DNA of 64,000 nt from Chiridota heheva (lineage: Eukaryota; Echinodermata; Holothuroidea; Apodida; Chiridotidae), in the NCBI GenBank assembly GCA_020152595.1, contig JAIGNY010000327.1, positions 62,001-126,000 of the forward strand, given 5' to 3'. Both the position numbers and the translations under genes were made by a program. The notes under the pieces were generated by a model. That model was not told the DNA's origin and did no database searches. It saw nothing but the letters and a program-made list of their open reading frames with translations. Positions 51,023 to 61,313 of this stretch are shown piece after piece. Position 1 is the stretch's first letter, and each line of letters opens with the position of its first letter.

Positions 51023-52137
51023 TACTTTTATAAATCATCACTCCTATGTGAAATCAAAGTGCAAAATATCCCCATTCATAGGTGAATATTGTGCATTTGT
51101 GATTCTCGCATTCCATAAGGAATTTTTTTTAATTTGTAGGCTGAAAACTTCAATTAGTGACTTGAGGAATTTATTGTAGCCTATCGCAATTTTGTTAAGC
51201 AAGGTAAAGAAATGAATCGCTAAACGATGTTACGCACAATTTTTGTGTGGCAAATTGCAATGCAAACTCAAACAAATTGCTCCCTGATTTCTATCTTTAT
51301 ATTTTTCATTAATGAAATTAAGAGAGGTAATATATACAAAAACGTTGAAAATGAACCCAATTAATGAACAACTGCATACGTGAAATACAACATTCATTAT
51401 TTTATTTTCACTCCGAAACTTAAAACTCTTCTATTCTGCACTATTTTACCCATTTCCATTATATACATGTGATAATCCCTAAACTCAAACAATCTTGGAC
51501 AAAATTGTTGTCGCATTTTTCCCCTTGTTCCCCATTTCAATGGTGCTTGTAACAAAAGTGTCCTACGATGATCCTCTTCAACTCCAACATTGAGGCGTGG
51601 TAGAAGGGGCTTATAAAACGTGACAACTAATTTTGTTCATTGATAGTAGCCCCACAACAACCTTATATAACGCTTAATACGTCAAATACGGTAGGAGTAA
51701 TTCTTCACAATCAAATTTGTTTGTCCTCTATCATGTATACAACAGTACCATGTTTGATAACTAATGTAATCTTAACAACCATTCAAAGTGCAAATACTTT
51801 GACCAAAACTTTCCATTGAGTAAAGTGGCGAGGGATTTGCATTCTAAGAAATGATGACCACTTGGTAATCACCTGCATTAGAAATGGTTGCACAAGGAGC
51901 TTCAGTTGTATTTGTGATACAACTTTTACAATCATTGTATTTGAAAACAGAAAGTAACAAAACCCTTCATATTTCAACTTATGAGCTGGAAATTGTCTAG
52001 CAAGTTTGTACCTGGCTTGCATACCTTGACCAGCTGACCTCAGCAACCCCAAACCAACTTTGCTTAAATCACTTTGTCTTGTTTTATTCATGCTTATTAT
52101 CATCATCCATTCAGTTTCTTTTTCACTTTGAACTCCT
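51023..52137. other. Gene-free stretch
   Basis: AT-rich, no repeat family or credible open frame recognised. Confidence 0.5.
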
Positions 52138-52686
52138 TTAAAGTATTAGTTCAGGGGTCAAGCAAGTCTATCTTATATGAAAAAGGACTTCAATATAAAC
52201 AAAATGGTGAAGAAAGCATTCAAAAATCTTATTCTGTTAAGGAGATATTTAAGTTTAAAGTTTGGTATCATTTGTGTAAAAACGACTAAAATCAGACTTG
52301 TTGTGGTGTCATAGCCTCAAGTTTCCTCAGTCTTTATATATTCTATCATATATTGTCTTTTGATTCTGTGGCCTAAAACCCATGGGATGTCAAAAAGTAA
52401 TAAAACAATCTAGGAAGGGTATCATATAATATACCACCTGAAGAAAGTTTGAGGATAAATAATTTAAATTGTGAAAATATTAAATCAACTTCAAGTAATC
52501 TGAGGCTGTGACATCACAACTAATCTGATTTTAGTGGTTTCTACAGAAAATGATCCCATTTTTTTAAACTTGAATATCTCTTAACTGAATAAGATTTTTG
52601 AATGCTTTCTTCACTATTTTGTTTCTTTTGAAGTCCTCTTTCATAGACGATAGAATTGCTTTACTCCTGAAGTAATCCTTGAATAT
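52138..52686 (+). mobile_element. Long-TIR MITE, copy 3
   Basis: Inverted ends of about 190 bp each: the left begins TTAAAGTATTAGTTCAGGGG, the right ends ACTCCTGAAGTAATCCTTGA. Both contain the GAAGAAAG / CTTTCTTC pair, the GGAGATATTTAAGTTTAAA / TTTAAACTTGAATATCTC pair and AATCAGACTTGTTGTG / its inverse. The middle is only about 170 bp, so the element folds almost completely. Confidence 0.75.
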
Positions 52687-54007
52687 AATCTTGGCTTTTC
52701 ATTTGGGGCAGGACACGAGTCCAGGACACAAGTCCAGGACGCTTGTCCAGGACACTTGTCAGGACATTAGTCCAGAACACTAGGTGAGGACACTATATTC
52801 CAAGCTTTTTTGGCAAGGGAGCTTAACAACACGCCCTCACCCAAGGCAAAGTCTTGTATTGTATGCCTGGTACTGAATCTCGACCGGATGACTCAAAAGT
52901 TTGAATGAGTTATCCTATTAACATTTACTTCTTAAGTTGATATACTGTCCATGGGTAAACAACAGTAATGAATGGAGTTTAAGATGAGACTTTTGGTAAA
53001 ATACGCAAAGTTGCAACAACAAAAAAGTTCTCGCTAATTTGGAATTTGCTTGAAAGTGATTTGAAATAGAATATCGATCGTGTACACGGTGTAAAAGGAA
53101 CGAACAAATTTAGCTACTGGGAAATATCCTTAAAAGGGTTTGAAATGCATTATAACAGGTTAAAGAGGATCGTGATCAGGTTTCTCATCAATTGTCAAAG
53201 AAAATATTCGACACTGAGACATCTTATGGAGCACTTATAGAAGGTAACAGTAAATTTCCCAAGAACACGGACTCCTGAGATTAAAAACTATGCATTACTC
53301 ATTGTATTCCAGCACTGTCTTTTTAATTAATAAAGTTGATGGTTAAATTTTGACATGGATGTCCCTAATTATGAGACAAGGATGTGTTTTGGCCAATAGA
53401 GATTTATATCATGTCCTTGGTGAATTTCTGGTAACCCATATAGTATATTTTTGTATTCTTTGGAATAACTTAATCAGACAAGAGTTATCGTAAGGGAATA
53501 CAAAAGAAAATAGGGAAATATTTTACATATTGTTTGGTTCAAGATGTAGCTCAGATGTTTAAGGAATGAAGTTTTGAACAATTCTAAGGTAATTTGGACA
53601 GCTCTGTTTTTTTACATTATGTTTTATGTTCCATTAAACAGCATAGGCATAGGGGTGGGCGGAGGGGATGCAGTGCTTACATAAAATATACTTTAGGCCC
53701 AAATTATCAGAAAATATTAATTTCTACTTTCATCAAAAAACCAGTAATGCTTTTCTTTCTATTTGCAGGTGGTTACCTTCTTTTTTTTTTGACTGAAAAA
53801 TGCTCAATAAAAAGGACAAATCAGTAGAGTTTTTGAGGGCTTTTCCCTAATTTTCCAAAGAAAAAAATACTTAAGATGTTATCATGATGAATAATCAACA
53901 ATACTTTTTTGTTATTTAGCTGGTGATTTTTTATCTGTGTTCCTCAATACAAAAAGTAAATCCACAGAGCTTGGGTGAATTTCCCCTGGCCCTCTAGGAT
54001 CTATGCT
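52687..54007. other. Gene-free stretch
   Basis: A four-unit repeat of about 15 bp, GTCCAGGACAC or close (52712-52795). The open frame at 53594-53827 has no recognisable features. Confidence 0.45.
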
Positions 54008-54532
54008 TAAAGGATTAGTTCAGTGGTCAAGCAAGTCCATTTTATATGAAAGAGGACTTCAAAAAAATATTCAAGTTTAAGAGTTTTGTCTTATATGTGT
54101 GGAAATGACTTGTAGTAAGTCTACTATGGTAGGTTGGGGCCCTTATCCTCACATTCTTAACAATTGTAATGTATTTCAAAGAAAATTTATTTAACAATTT
54201 TTACTAATTTAATTATTTTTGTTTGAACTTTCTTCAAGTGATAAATTATATTTAACCTTACTAGATTATGTTTTGACTTCTTTCTTGACCATATTTTTTA
54301 AGCTACAAAATTATAGGAAATATATGATAGAATATATGAAGACTTTGAGGAATCTGAGGCTGTGACATCACAACTTGTCTTTATTTCAGTCGTTTTACCC
54401 AAATGATACTAAACTTAAACTTGAATATCTTCTTAACGGAATACAATTTTTTGATGCCTTCTTCACTATTTTGTTTCTTTTTAAGTCTTCTTTATATAAG
54501 ATGGACATGCATGACCACTGAACTTTAATGTC
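54008..54532 (+). mobile_element. Long-TIR MITE, copy 4
   Basis: Left end TTAAAGGATTAGTTCAGTGG TCAAGCAAG, right end CATGACCACTGAACTTTAAT, perfectly inverted over the CAGTGGTCA part. A deletion near the left end removed the GGTGAAGAAAG part. It lies 1.3 kb from copy 3. Confidence 0.72.
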
Positions 54533-54991
54533 TCCCCTACTTAATTTTTGCTTTCTTAAATATTTACAGGTGTTAAAAATGTTTCCAGTTTCTGAGAAAG
54601 AATCATCAACAATTACAACCTAGGCCTATATTCAATGTTTTCTTGCTACAGACAATCTTTTGAGTATAAACATCTTCTAAACACCAAACTGCAAAGAAAT
54701 ATGACATACCTAATTATGCATATTCTCGCCTCATCCCATTTATTTCATTTCTAAACAAATAAAGTTTTGAACTAATGAAGACTTTCTTTATCATTTTCAT
54801 TCAACATTCCCTCACCATCTCCATTTTCCGCAGAATTCTTAATTTCCGTTTAACACCTTCATTAAACTTTCGCTTTAATTTACTTCTCTTGAAGACATAA
54901 GTTCCTCCTGATTCCATCTCTGTTGCAGTCTGACCTTACTCCGTTCCCTAAAGAATTAAGAAATGTAACATGTTGTTTTGAGAAGATTATG

Positions 54992-55891
54992 AATGCCTGA
55001 CGATGTAACTTCATAATGCGAGGTGTCAAAGAAATCAACGAATGCCTGACGATGTAACTTATTAATGCGAGGTGTCAAAGAAATCAATGAGTGCCTGACG
55101 ATGTAACTTCATAATGCGAGGTGTCAAAGAAATCAATGAGTGCCTGACGATGTAACTTCATAATGCGAGGTGTCAAAGAAATCAACGAATGCCTGACGAT
55201 GTAACTTCATAATGCGAGGTGTCAAAGAAATCAACGAATGCCTGACGATGTAACTTCATAATGTAATGCCTGACGCTGTAACTTCATAATGCGAGGTGTC
55301 AAAGAAATCAACAAATGCCTGACGATGTAACTTTATAATGCGAGGTGTCAAAGAAATCAATGAATGCCTGACGATGTAACTTCATAATGCGAGGTGTCAA
55401 AGAAATCAACAAATGCCTGACGATGTAACTTTATAATGCGAGGTGTCAAAGAAATCAATGAATGCCTGACGATGTAACTTCATAATGCGAGGTGTCAAAG
55501 AAATTAACAAATGCCTGACGATGTAGCTTCATAATGCGAGGTGTCAAAGAAATCAACAAATGCCTGACGATGTAACTTCATAATGCGAGGTGTCAAAGAA
55601 ATCAATGAATGCCTGACGATGTAACTTCATAATGCGAGGTGTCAAAGAAATCAACAAATGCCTGACGATGTAACTTCATAGTGCTAGGTGTCAAAGATAT
55701 CAACAAATGCCTGACGATGTAACTTCATAATGCGAGGTGTCAAAGAAATCAACAAATGCCTGACGATGTAACTTCATAATGCGAGGTGTCAAAGAAATCA
55801 ACAAATGCCTGACGATGTAACTTCATAGTGCTAGGTGTCAAAGATATCAACAAATGCCTGACGATGTAACTTCATAAGGCGAGGTGTCAAG
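54992..55891 (+). repeat. 49-bp minisatellite, about 18 units
   Basis: The unit is AATGCCTGACGATGTAACTT, then CATAATGCGAGGTGTCAAAG, then AAATCAACA or AAATCAACG. One unit near 55239-55263 is cut to about 25 bp. Two units (55676 and 55823) share GTGCTAGGTGTCAAAGATAT, and they are 147 bp (three units) apart, showing local block duplication. Confidence 0.92.
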
Positions 55892-56034
55892 AAATCAACA
55901 TCTATACAAACCAAGGCAAGTCCTAAGGACTACGCTAAGAGGGGCTTCACAGTGGTGCAGCCAATAATGGTGCAACATGTCACCAATGATATTATTATCC
56001 TCTTCTGTCCACTTAATGCTGAGTATCTGGTATA

Positions 56035-56097
56035 ATTTCACCCAGAGTCGTATCCGGCCTTCTGGCTGAAAGGAGAAGCTCTACCACAGAGCCAATT
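56035..56097 (-). other. tRNA-derived sequence (SINE head or tRNA pseudogene)
   Basis: The minus strand has GGCTCTGTGGTAGAGC, a good A box with its D-loop, then CTCCTTTCAGCCAGAAGG in the anticodon position and GGATACGACTC as an imperfect B box. An acceptor stem is not evident, so it is not a working tRNA gene. Inferred from RNA polymerase III box spacing. Confidence 0.4.
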
Positions 56098-56804
56098 TAT
56101 TCTGTTTCAGATCAACTTACTAAAGGGTAGGGTGCAATGGTGGCATCAAAATATTGTTCTTATGAAAATACTTGGGCAGCGTGCGCCACTGTTTGGTTGG
56201 GAATGATCCAGATGAATGGATTTGTCTCATCTTTGGTCGTTTCATTTTGTATCTTTGGAATGACACCTGATAAGTCAATATTTGAATGTTTTTTAGTCAT
56301 TTTCAGGCTTGGTAGAATATTATCTTTTATTTGTATTTTATTCTGTAGTTCATGGCTTTCAGATCGAATTCTTATGTATACATATATAAACATGTATAGA
56401 AATACAACTGGTGAAGGAGCTGTCTGTGGATGTGGCAGTGGCATAGCTAGATGTTTTTGCTAACAATCTTCAAAAAAAATTGAGGACAAATTTGGATATT
56501 TTGAGGGAAAATTTGGAGATTATGAGCAAAAGGTAAGATATTTTTAACAAATCTGAAATTTTGAGGAAAAGGTGGATATTTTGAGCAAAAACTTCTGACA
56601 ATTGGTGGATCAAATGGGATATTTCAAGCAAAAACATACATTTTGAGGGAAAAGTCAGATATTTTGAGCAAAAACTTTGAAATATTGAGGAAAAAGTTGA
56701 AAATTTGGAAACTAGACCTAAATTTAAACATTTAATGATATCCTGGTACAAAAAATGTAATAATGTCATGCATGTTCATAATAAATCATATACGTTCTTA
56801 AAAA
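56098..56804. other. Gene-free stretch
   Basis: Includes GAGGAAAA-GTTGGATATTTTGAG-like phrases repeated loosely at 56475-56715 (irregular 30-bp units) and CAGTGGCATAGCTAG at 56435, which looks like one hAT end without a partner. No gene. Confidence 0.4.
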
Positions 56805-56842
56805 GTATCATTGATGTCATAGCTATTTTTAGGTGAAAGTAT

Positions 56843-57205
56843 TAGGTTAGAATTAAAGTAGGTTAGAATTAAAGTAGATTAGTATTAGGTTAGAATTAAT
56901 GTAGGTTAGTATTAGGTTAGAATTAAAGTAGGTTAGTAATAGGTTAGAAATAAAGTAGCTTAGAATTAAAGTAGGTTAGAATTAAAGTAGGTTAGTATTA
57001 GGTTAGAATTAAAGTAGGTTAGAATTAAAAGCTTAGGTTAGAATTAAAGTAGGTTAGAATTAAAGTAGGTTAGTATTAGGTTAGAATTAAAGTAGTTAGT
57101 TAGTTAGTATTAGGTTAGAATTAAAGTAGGTTAGTATTAGGTTAGAATTAAAGTAGGTTAATAATAGGTTGGAATTAAAGTAGGTTAGTATTAGGTTAGA
57201 ATTAC
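56843..57205 (+). repeat. AT-rich minisatellite of TAGGTTAGAATTAAAG (16 bp) and TAGGTTAGTAT (11 bp) units
   Basis: The two unit types alternate irregularly across 360 bp, often as a 27-bp compound. It lies within the left copy of a duplicated segment; the right copy lacks it. Confidence 0.85.
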
Positions 57206-57720
57206 ATCAACATTGTTCCCCTTGATACTTAAAATGATATTGATGTATTTAATTGTAGAAAATGTATTTGATTCTCAAATTGCAATAAGCATGTGTAGAA
57301 ATCATTCAGATGAAGGAAGTGTTTGGGGAGGTGGGTTGCCATCTACAGGCCGTGCTCAAGTTTTTAAAATAAGAATTGTAAGCCCCTTTTATATTCTTTC
57401 TAGAAAGCAATCATTGATTCATTGTCACTAGTTTATTATATTTTTGCAGTTTTTATGATTTTACTGTAATTTAATGAAAATCTAACTTACGTTAAGTTTC
57501 ATTTATGCCATTGCTATTTTTAGGTGAAAATAGGTTACTAGGAAGAATTATGCACAGTTTGTTTCCTGATTAAGAATTAAAGAAGAAGATTTAATAATTA
57601 CAATGACATTGATTGATGTATTTGATTCTCAAATTGCACTAAGCATGTGTAGAAGTTGACCAGATGAATGAAGTGTTCTGGGATGTGGGTGCTATCTGGG
57701 AACAGTGCTCAAGCTTTTAC
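57206..57720 (+). repeat. Duplicated segment, second copy beside the minisatellite
   Basis: 56805-56850 plus 57206-57370 matches about 57505-57720: TTTTTAGGTGAAA, TTGATGTATTTGATTCTCAA, AAGCATGTGTAGAA, CAGATGAA...GAAGTGTT and GTGCTCAAG occur in the same order in both. The copies are about 80% identical by eye. Confidence 0.6.
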
Positions 57721-58489
57721 CCATTCATTTCCTCCTGTGAGGCTTACCTCAAAGTGCAGAAGACTGTTACATAGGGGATCATGAATGTTGATTATTGGAG
57801 TAAATAGGTGTGAGATGCTTTGTCGTCACAATCTGCAACTAAATTAATTAGTGTATAATATAAAAAAATTATCTTAAGACTTTTATAACATTAAATTCAA
57901 GATGGAAACTGCTTTATTGGAGGGACAAGATGCAATTTTCATGATTTGGGGATTTTTTGCAAACACCAGTGGCAAACAAAATGTTTCAGTCTTGTATTCA
58001 AGTGAAAAATCTCAGCAAATTTTTGTCCTTAAGGGATTATCTTATTTTCATGTGAAATTATTTTTACAATGAAGAAACATCAAGTAGGGGAGGGCTAAGT
58101 AGGTGGGAGTGGGGTTAGTGGCTAAGCATAAAACACATTGAATGCTTAGCCACTTAGCCTACTGAAGTGTAGAAAGTCCAACATGTGTTAACTATTACAT
58201 TTAACCCAGTAGACATTAAATTTTTTCCTCATAATAATTCACTGATAATGCATTAATGATGAGTAGTATATTCCTGTTAGAATTTGAATGGATGTAAAGA
58301 CTCAAAACATTGTACAAAATGTACTGCATACACCTCTATAAAGAATCATGATTGACACTCAAGAAGGCAAAGGAATTTACATAAGAAAATATCAAAGTTT
58401 CCATGTAATTCATCACAAATTTGCACAAAATGTACATATTTTGCTTTTTTTGTAAAAATGCTGTAAAATGGTCAATTGCTTTTGAGAGC
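57721..58489. other. Gene-free stretch
   Basis: AT-rich. GGCTAAGTAGGTGGGAGTGG and AATGCTTAGCCACTTAGCC (58092-58160) form a weak inverted pair. Nothing else recognised. Confidence 0.4.
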
Positions 58490-58826
58490 AGTTTAGGTAA
58501 TTTTTCCTCAAACCTTCTTTCAGGTAGTTTATCATAAATACTCTTACTAGATTCAGTTTTACTACTTTTCTGACATATCCCATGGTTTTTAAGCCACAAA
58601 ATTGCAGGACAAAATATAATAGAATACATAAAGACTTTTGAGGAATCTGAGGCTATGACATCACAACTAGTCTGATTTCAGTCGTTTTTACACAATTGAT
58701 ACCAAATTTTAAACTTAAAATCTCCTTAAATGAATAAGATTTTTTTTTAATGTTTTTTTACTATTTTTTTTTTTTTGATTCCTCTTTCATATGGAATAGA
58801 CTTGCTTGACCCCTGAACTAATCTTT
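58490..58826 (+). mobile_element. Long-TIR MITE, copy 5 (right half only)
   Basis: Has TTTTTCCTCAAACC, CATATCCCATGGTTTTTAAG, GAATCTGAGGCTATGACATC, AACTAGTCTGATTTCAGTCG and the right end GACCCCTGAACTAATCTTTT. The left inverted end is missing, so it cannot fold like the others. Confidence 0.7.
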
Positions 58827-59132
58827 TAAGAATAATTACTAACAATATTTTGATGTACATATTTTGGTTTACAATTTGTATGATTGTCATGTTTTATTTT
58901 CATATGAATTAGAAAAGATGAAATAGCCCCATCATTTTGATTAAGTATACATATATATATATGTACATACAGTAGTTGTGACCAGCTGTTTTTACACTTT
59001 TGTGGGGGAGCTGTTTGGTTTTCCAAAGTGTATTTTGTAATATCTTCTATGTGCGCATGTAGCCACTATTGGGGGTAATTACCACATAAACCTTTGATCT
59101 TCTTCCTTAGTTGAAATTTATACTTGTTTGAA

Positions 59133-59780
59133 CAGTGGTGTATCTAAGGGTTGGGGGAGGGGGATATTGGGGATTATTCTCCCTAAAAAATTCCATAGTC
59201 TCCTCCCATTAAGAGAAGTTAGCATTTTTTAATTGTATTGACTGAATGATATTAATTTGGATCAAAACTCTTCCAGCTTGCACCAAAGATCCAAAATTTG
59301 AACCAAATTCCAAAATTGTAGACCAAACAGCTCCTACTTTTGGTCCAAAAACCTTCAATTTTGGACAAATGTTTTAAATTTGGACCTGTATCTGGAGGTG
59401 AATATCTTCAATAGATGTGTTTTGGGGGCCTTATCCCCAAACCGGTGGGGGCAAACCGAATTTAACTTTGTTGGGCTAAAGGGGGTACATGTAAAAAAAA
59501 AAGTCCATCAGGCGGCAGGAATTTTTGCCAAAAAAATTATAATTAACAAAAAACTTTAAAAGTTTTACAATTTTCATTAAATTAATTTCCAACCTTTTTC
59601 ATTTTAATGTTGTTACTGTATTAGTCCAGGAGAAACTTGAATTTAATGAATTTATATGCATTCTTAGACTCTAGGCGAAAGAATTTATGCTACTTAAAAA
59701 AATTAATACGGTTATACACAGCTATGTATATATACCACATACTAGCCCCCATCCTGCAGGACACTATAGCTACGCCACTA
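59133..59780. mobile_element. Possible hAT-type MITE, 648 bp
   Basis: Starts CAGTGGTGTATCTAAGG; the complement of its end reads TAGTGGCGTAGCTATAG. The ends agree at AGTGG.GTA.CTA. No target duplication is visible (TGTTTGAA against CCCTAAGA). The interior has a TTTGGACCAAA-like repeated phrase (59250-59390) and no gene. Confidence 0.4.
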
Positions 59781-61313
59781 CCCTAAGAACAATACATACT
59801 GCACAATGAGCTAAATAACATTTTTATTCACAGACAAAAATAAGAACCCCCATGAGAAAGGGGAAAAACCACCTTAGTTGATCTTTTCAATGTAGGTTTC
59901 AATAAAGGTAATGATTAGTTCTGTGCTACCTATCAGAAGACGAAATATCAGTTTTCACGTGACCAAAAAAGCACTTTTTCTCTCATAAGACACCTAACGT
60001 TTAGACTCCTATGAGCTCAAATGTGAATTTGTGAAACTCTTGCATATGGACTTCAAATGTTTCCATTTCAAACATTACTTTATCAGATATTATCATAAAA
60101 TCATCATATCTGTTGAAGAAATTATAAGTAGCATACTTACTCTTTCTCAGTAAAGACTTTTGGTAAAGAAATCATGCATGAGCTTTGTTTCTTCATGATG
60201 ATTGCCTGGGCAGACGACAAAACTATTTCGTACTGAGGGAGCATGGTTTTATTATATAATTTATAGAGATGCATTGAAGAAATGGAGTGTGATATATTGA
60301 TGTATAAATGTAATAATGATTACCCCAAATTATGGTAACACATACTACAACCGACTATGCAGATATCATGGATGGCTGAATGGCCGAAATAATCAAAAGA
60401 GCATATTAATAAATAAATATTGCACGATTATAAGCATTAATATAGCGGTGGATATTATTTAGCTCAAAACAATAAGGACTGTTTTATTTCATAAGTCGGG
60501 TCAGATTATTGGGGGGCAAAACACACAATTCTGCCACTGCTTTTTATTGAAAAGATGAGGGGGAGGGCATTTCCTGGGGCTGCTGAAATCTTGAGAATAA
60601 GTTCTCTTTGTGTGTCTTAAATCAGAAATTTGGTCAGTCTGGGTGAAGAAAGCTACTGTGTAAATTCTCCACATTCAAATGTTTTCTGCCTCCTTCCAGC
60701 CCTCCCCTCGCCAAAAAAAAAAAAAAATCACTTGACAACATGTGTGTTTATGTTATTTAAAGATTAATGTGCATTAATATATGCATTTAATGTACTGGGC
60801 AAAGGACTGGCATGAGTGGAATGGCAAGACTTTAGGAGGGTCATTCGAGATTAGTGCAAAGTCCTTTGAACAGTGCAATAAATGCGTATAATTGCATGGT
60901 GCATTAATCTTTGTTAGATTATTTAAAATGCATGAAAAAGGACCGGAAAATGAAAACAGGTTACATGTATTTTTTCGCTTTATTAAAACATTCACCTGTT
61001 TTAAAAATGGAATAAAGCAAATAATCAGGGTCGTGCATAACCGGGATTTAATGCGTGGGTCATGACAATGCAAATACTCAATGCAAATTTGATAATGGCC
61101 TATAACACTTTCCCACCTGAGTCGCAGAGCTAATCTCTCTTTCTTTCACTCTAATGTCACCATCTACCAATCGGGGTAACTTTGCTCCCTTCCTCACCTT
61201 GTTGGTTGGACTTCCCCAGAAAATCTCCCCTATTCATTGAGTTGATAGTTTGCACCCTTTTGATGCACTGCGAATGACCAATAGTGCAAGACATCTGAAA
61301 AAGTAAATATTTT
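59781..61313. other. Gene-free stretch before the satellite
   Basis: AT-rich with no repeat family recognised. The minus-strand open frame at 60774-61073 (99 codons) has no family features. Short A runs at 60713 and simple sequence elsewhere. Confidence 0.45.

Noticed and set aside
56160-56444. Overlapping open frames of about 100 codons on both strands
   Set aside because: No family features or splice context, and length is within chance for AT-rich DNA with few stops here.
56435-56460. Second hAT end (CAGTGGCATAGCTAG)
   Set aside because: No matching inverted end or target duplication found within reach, so not called as an element.
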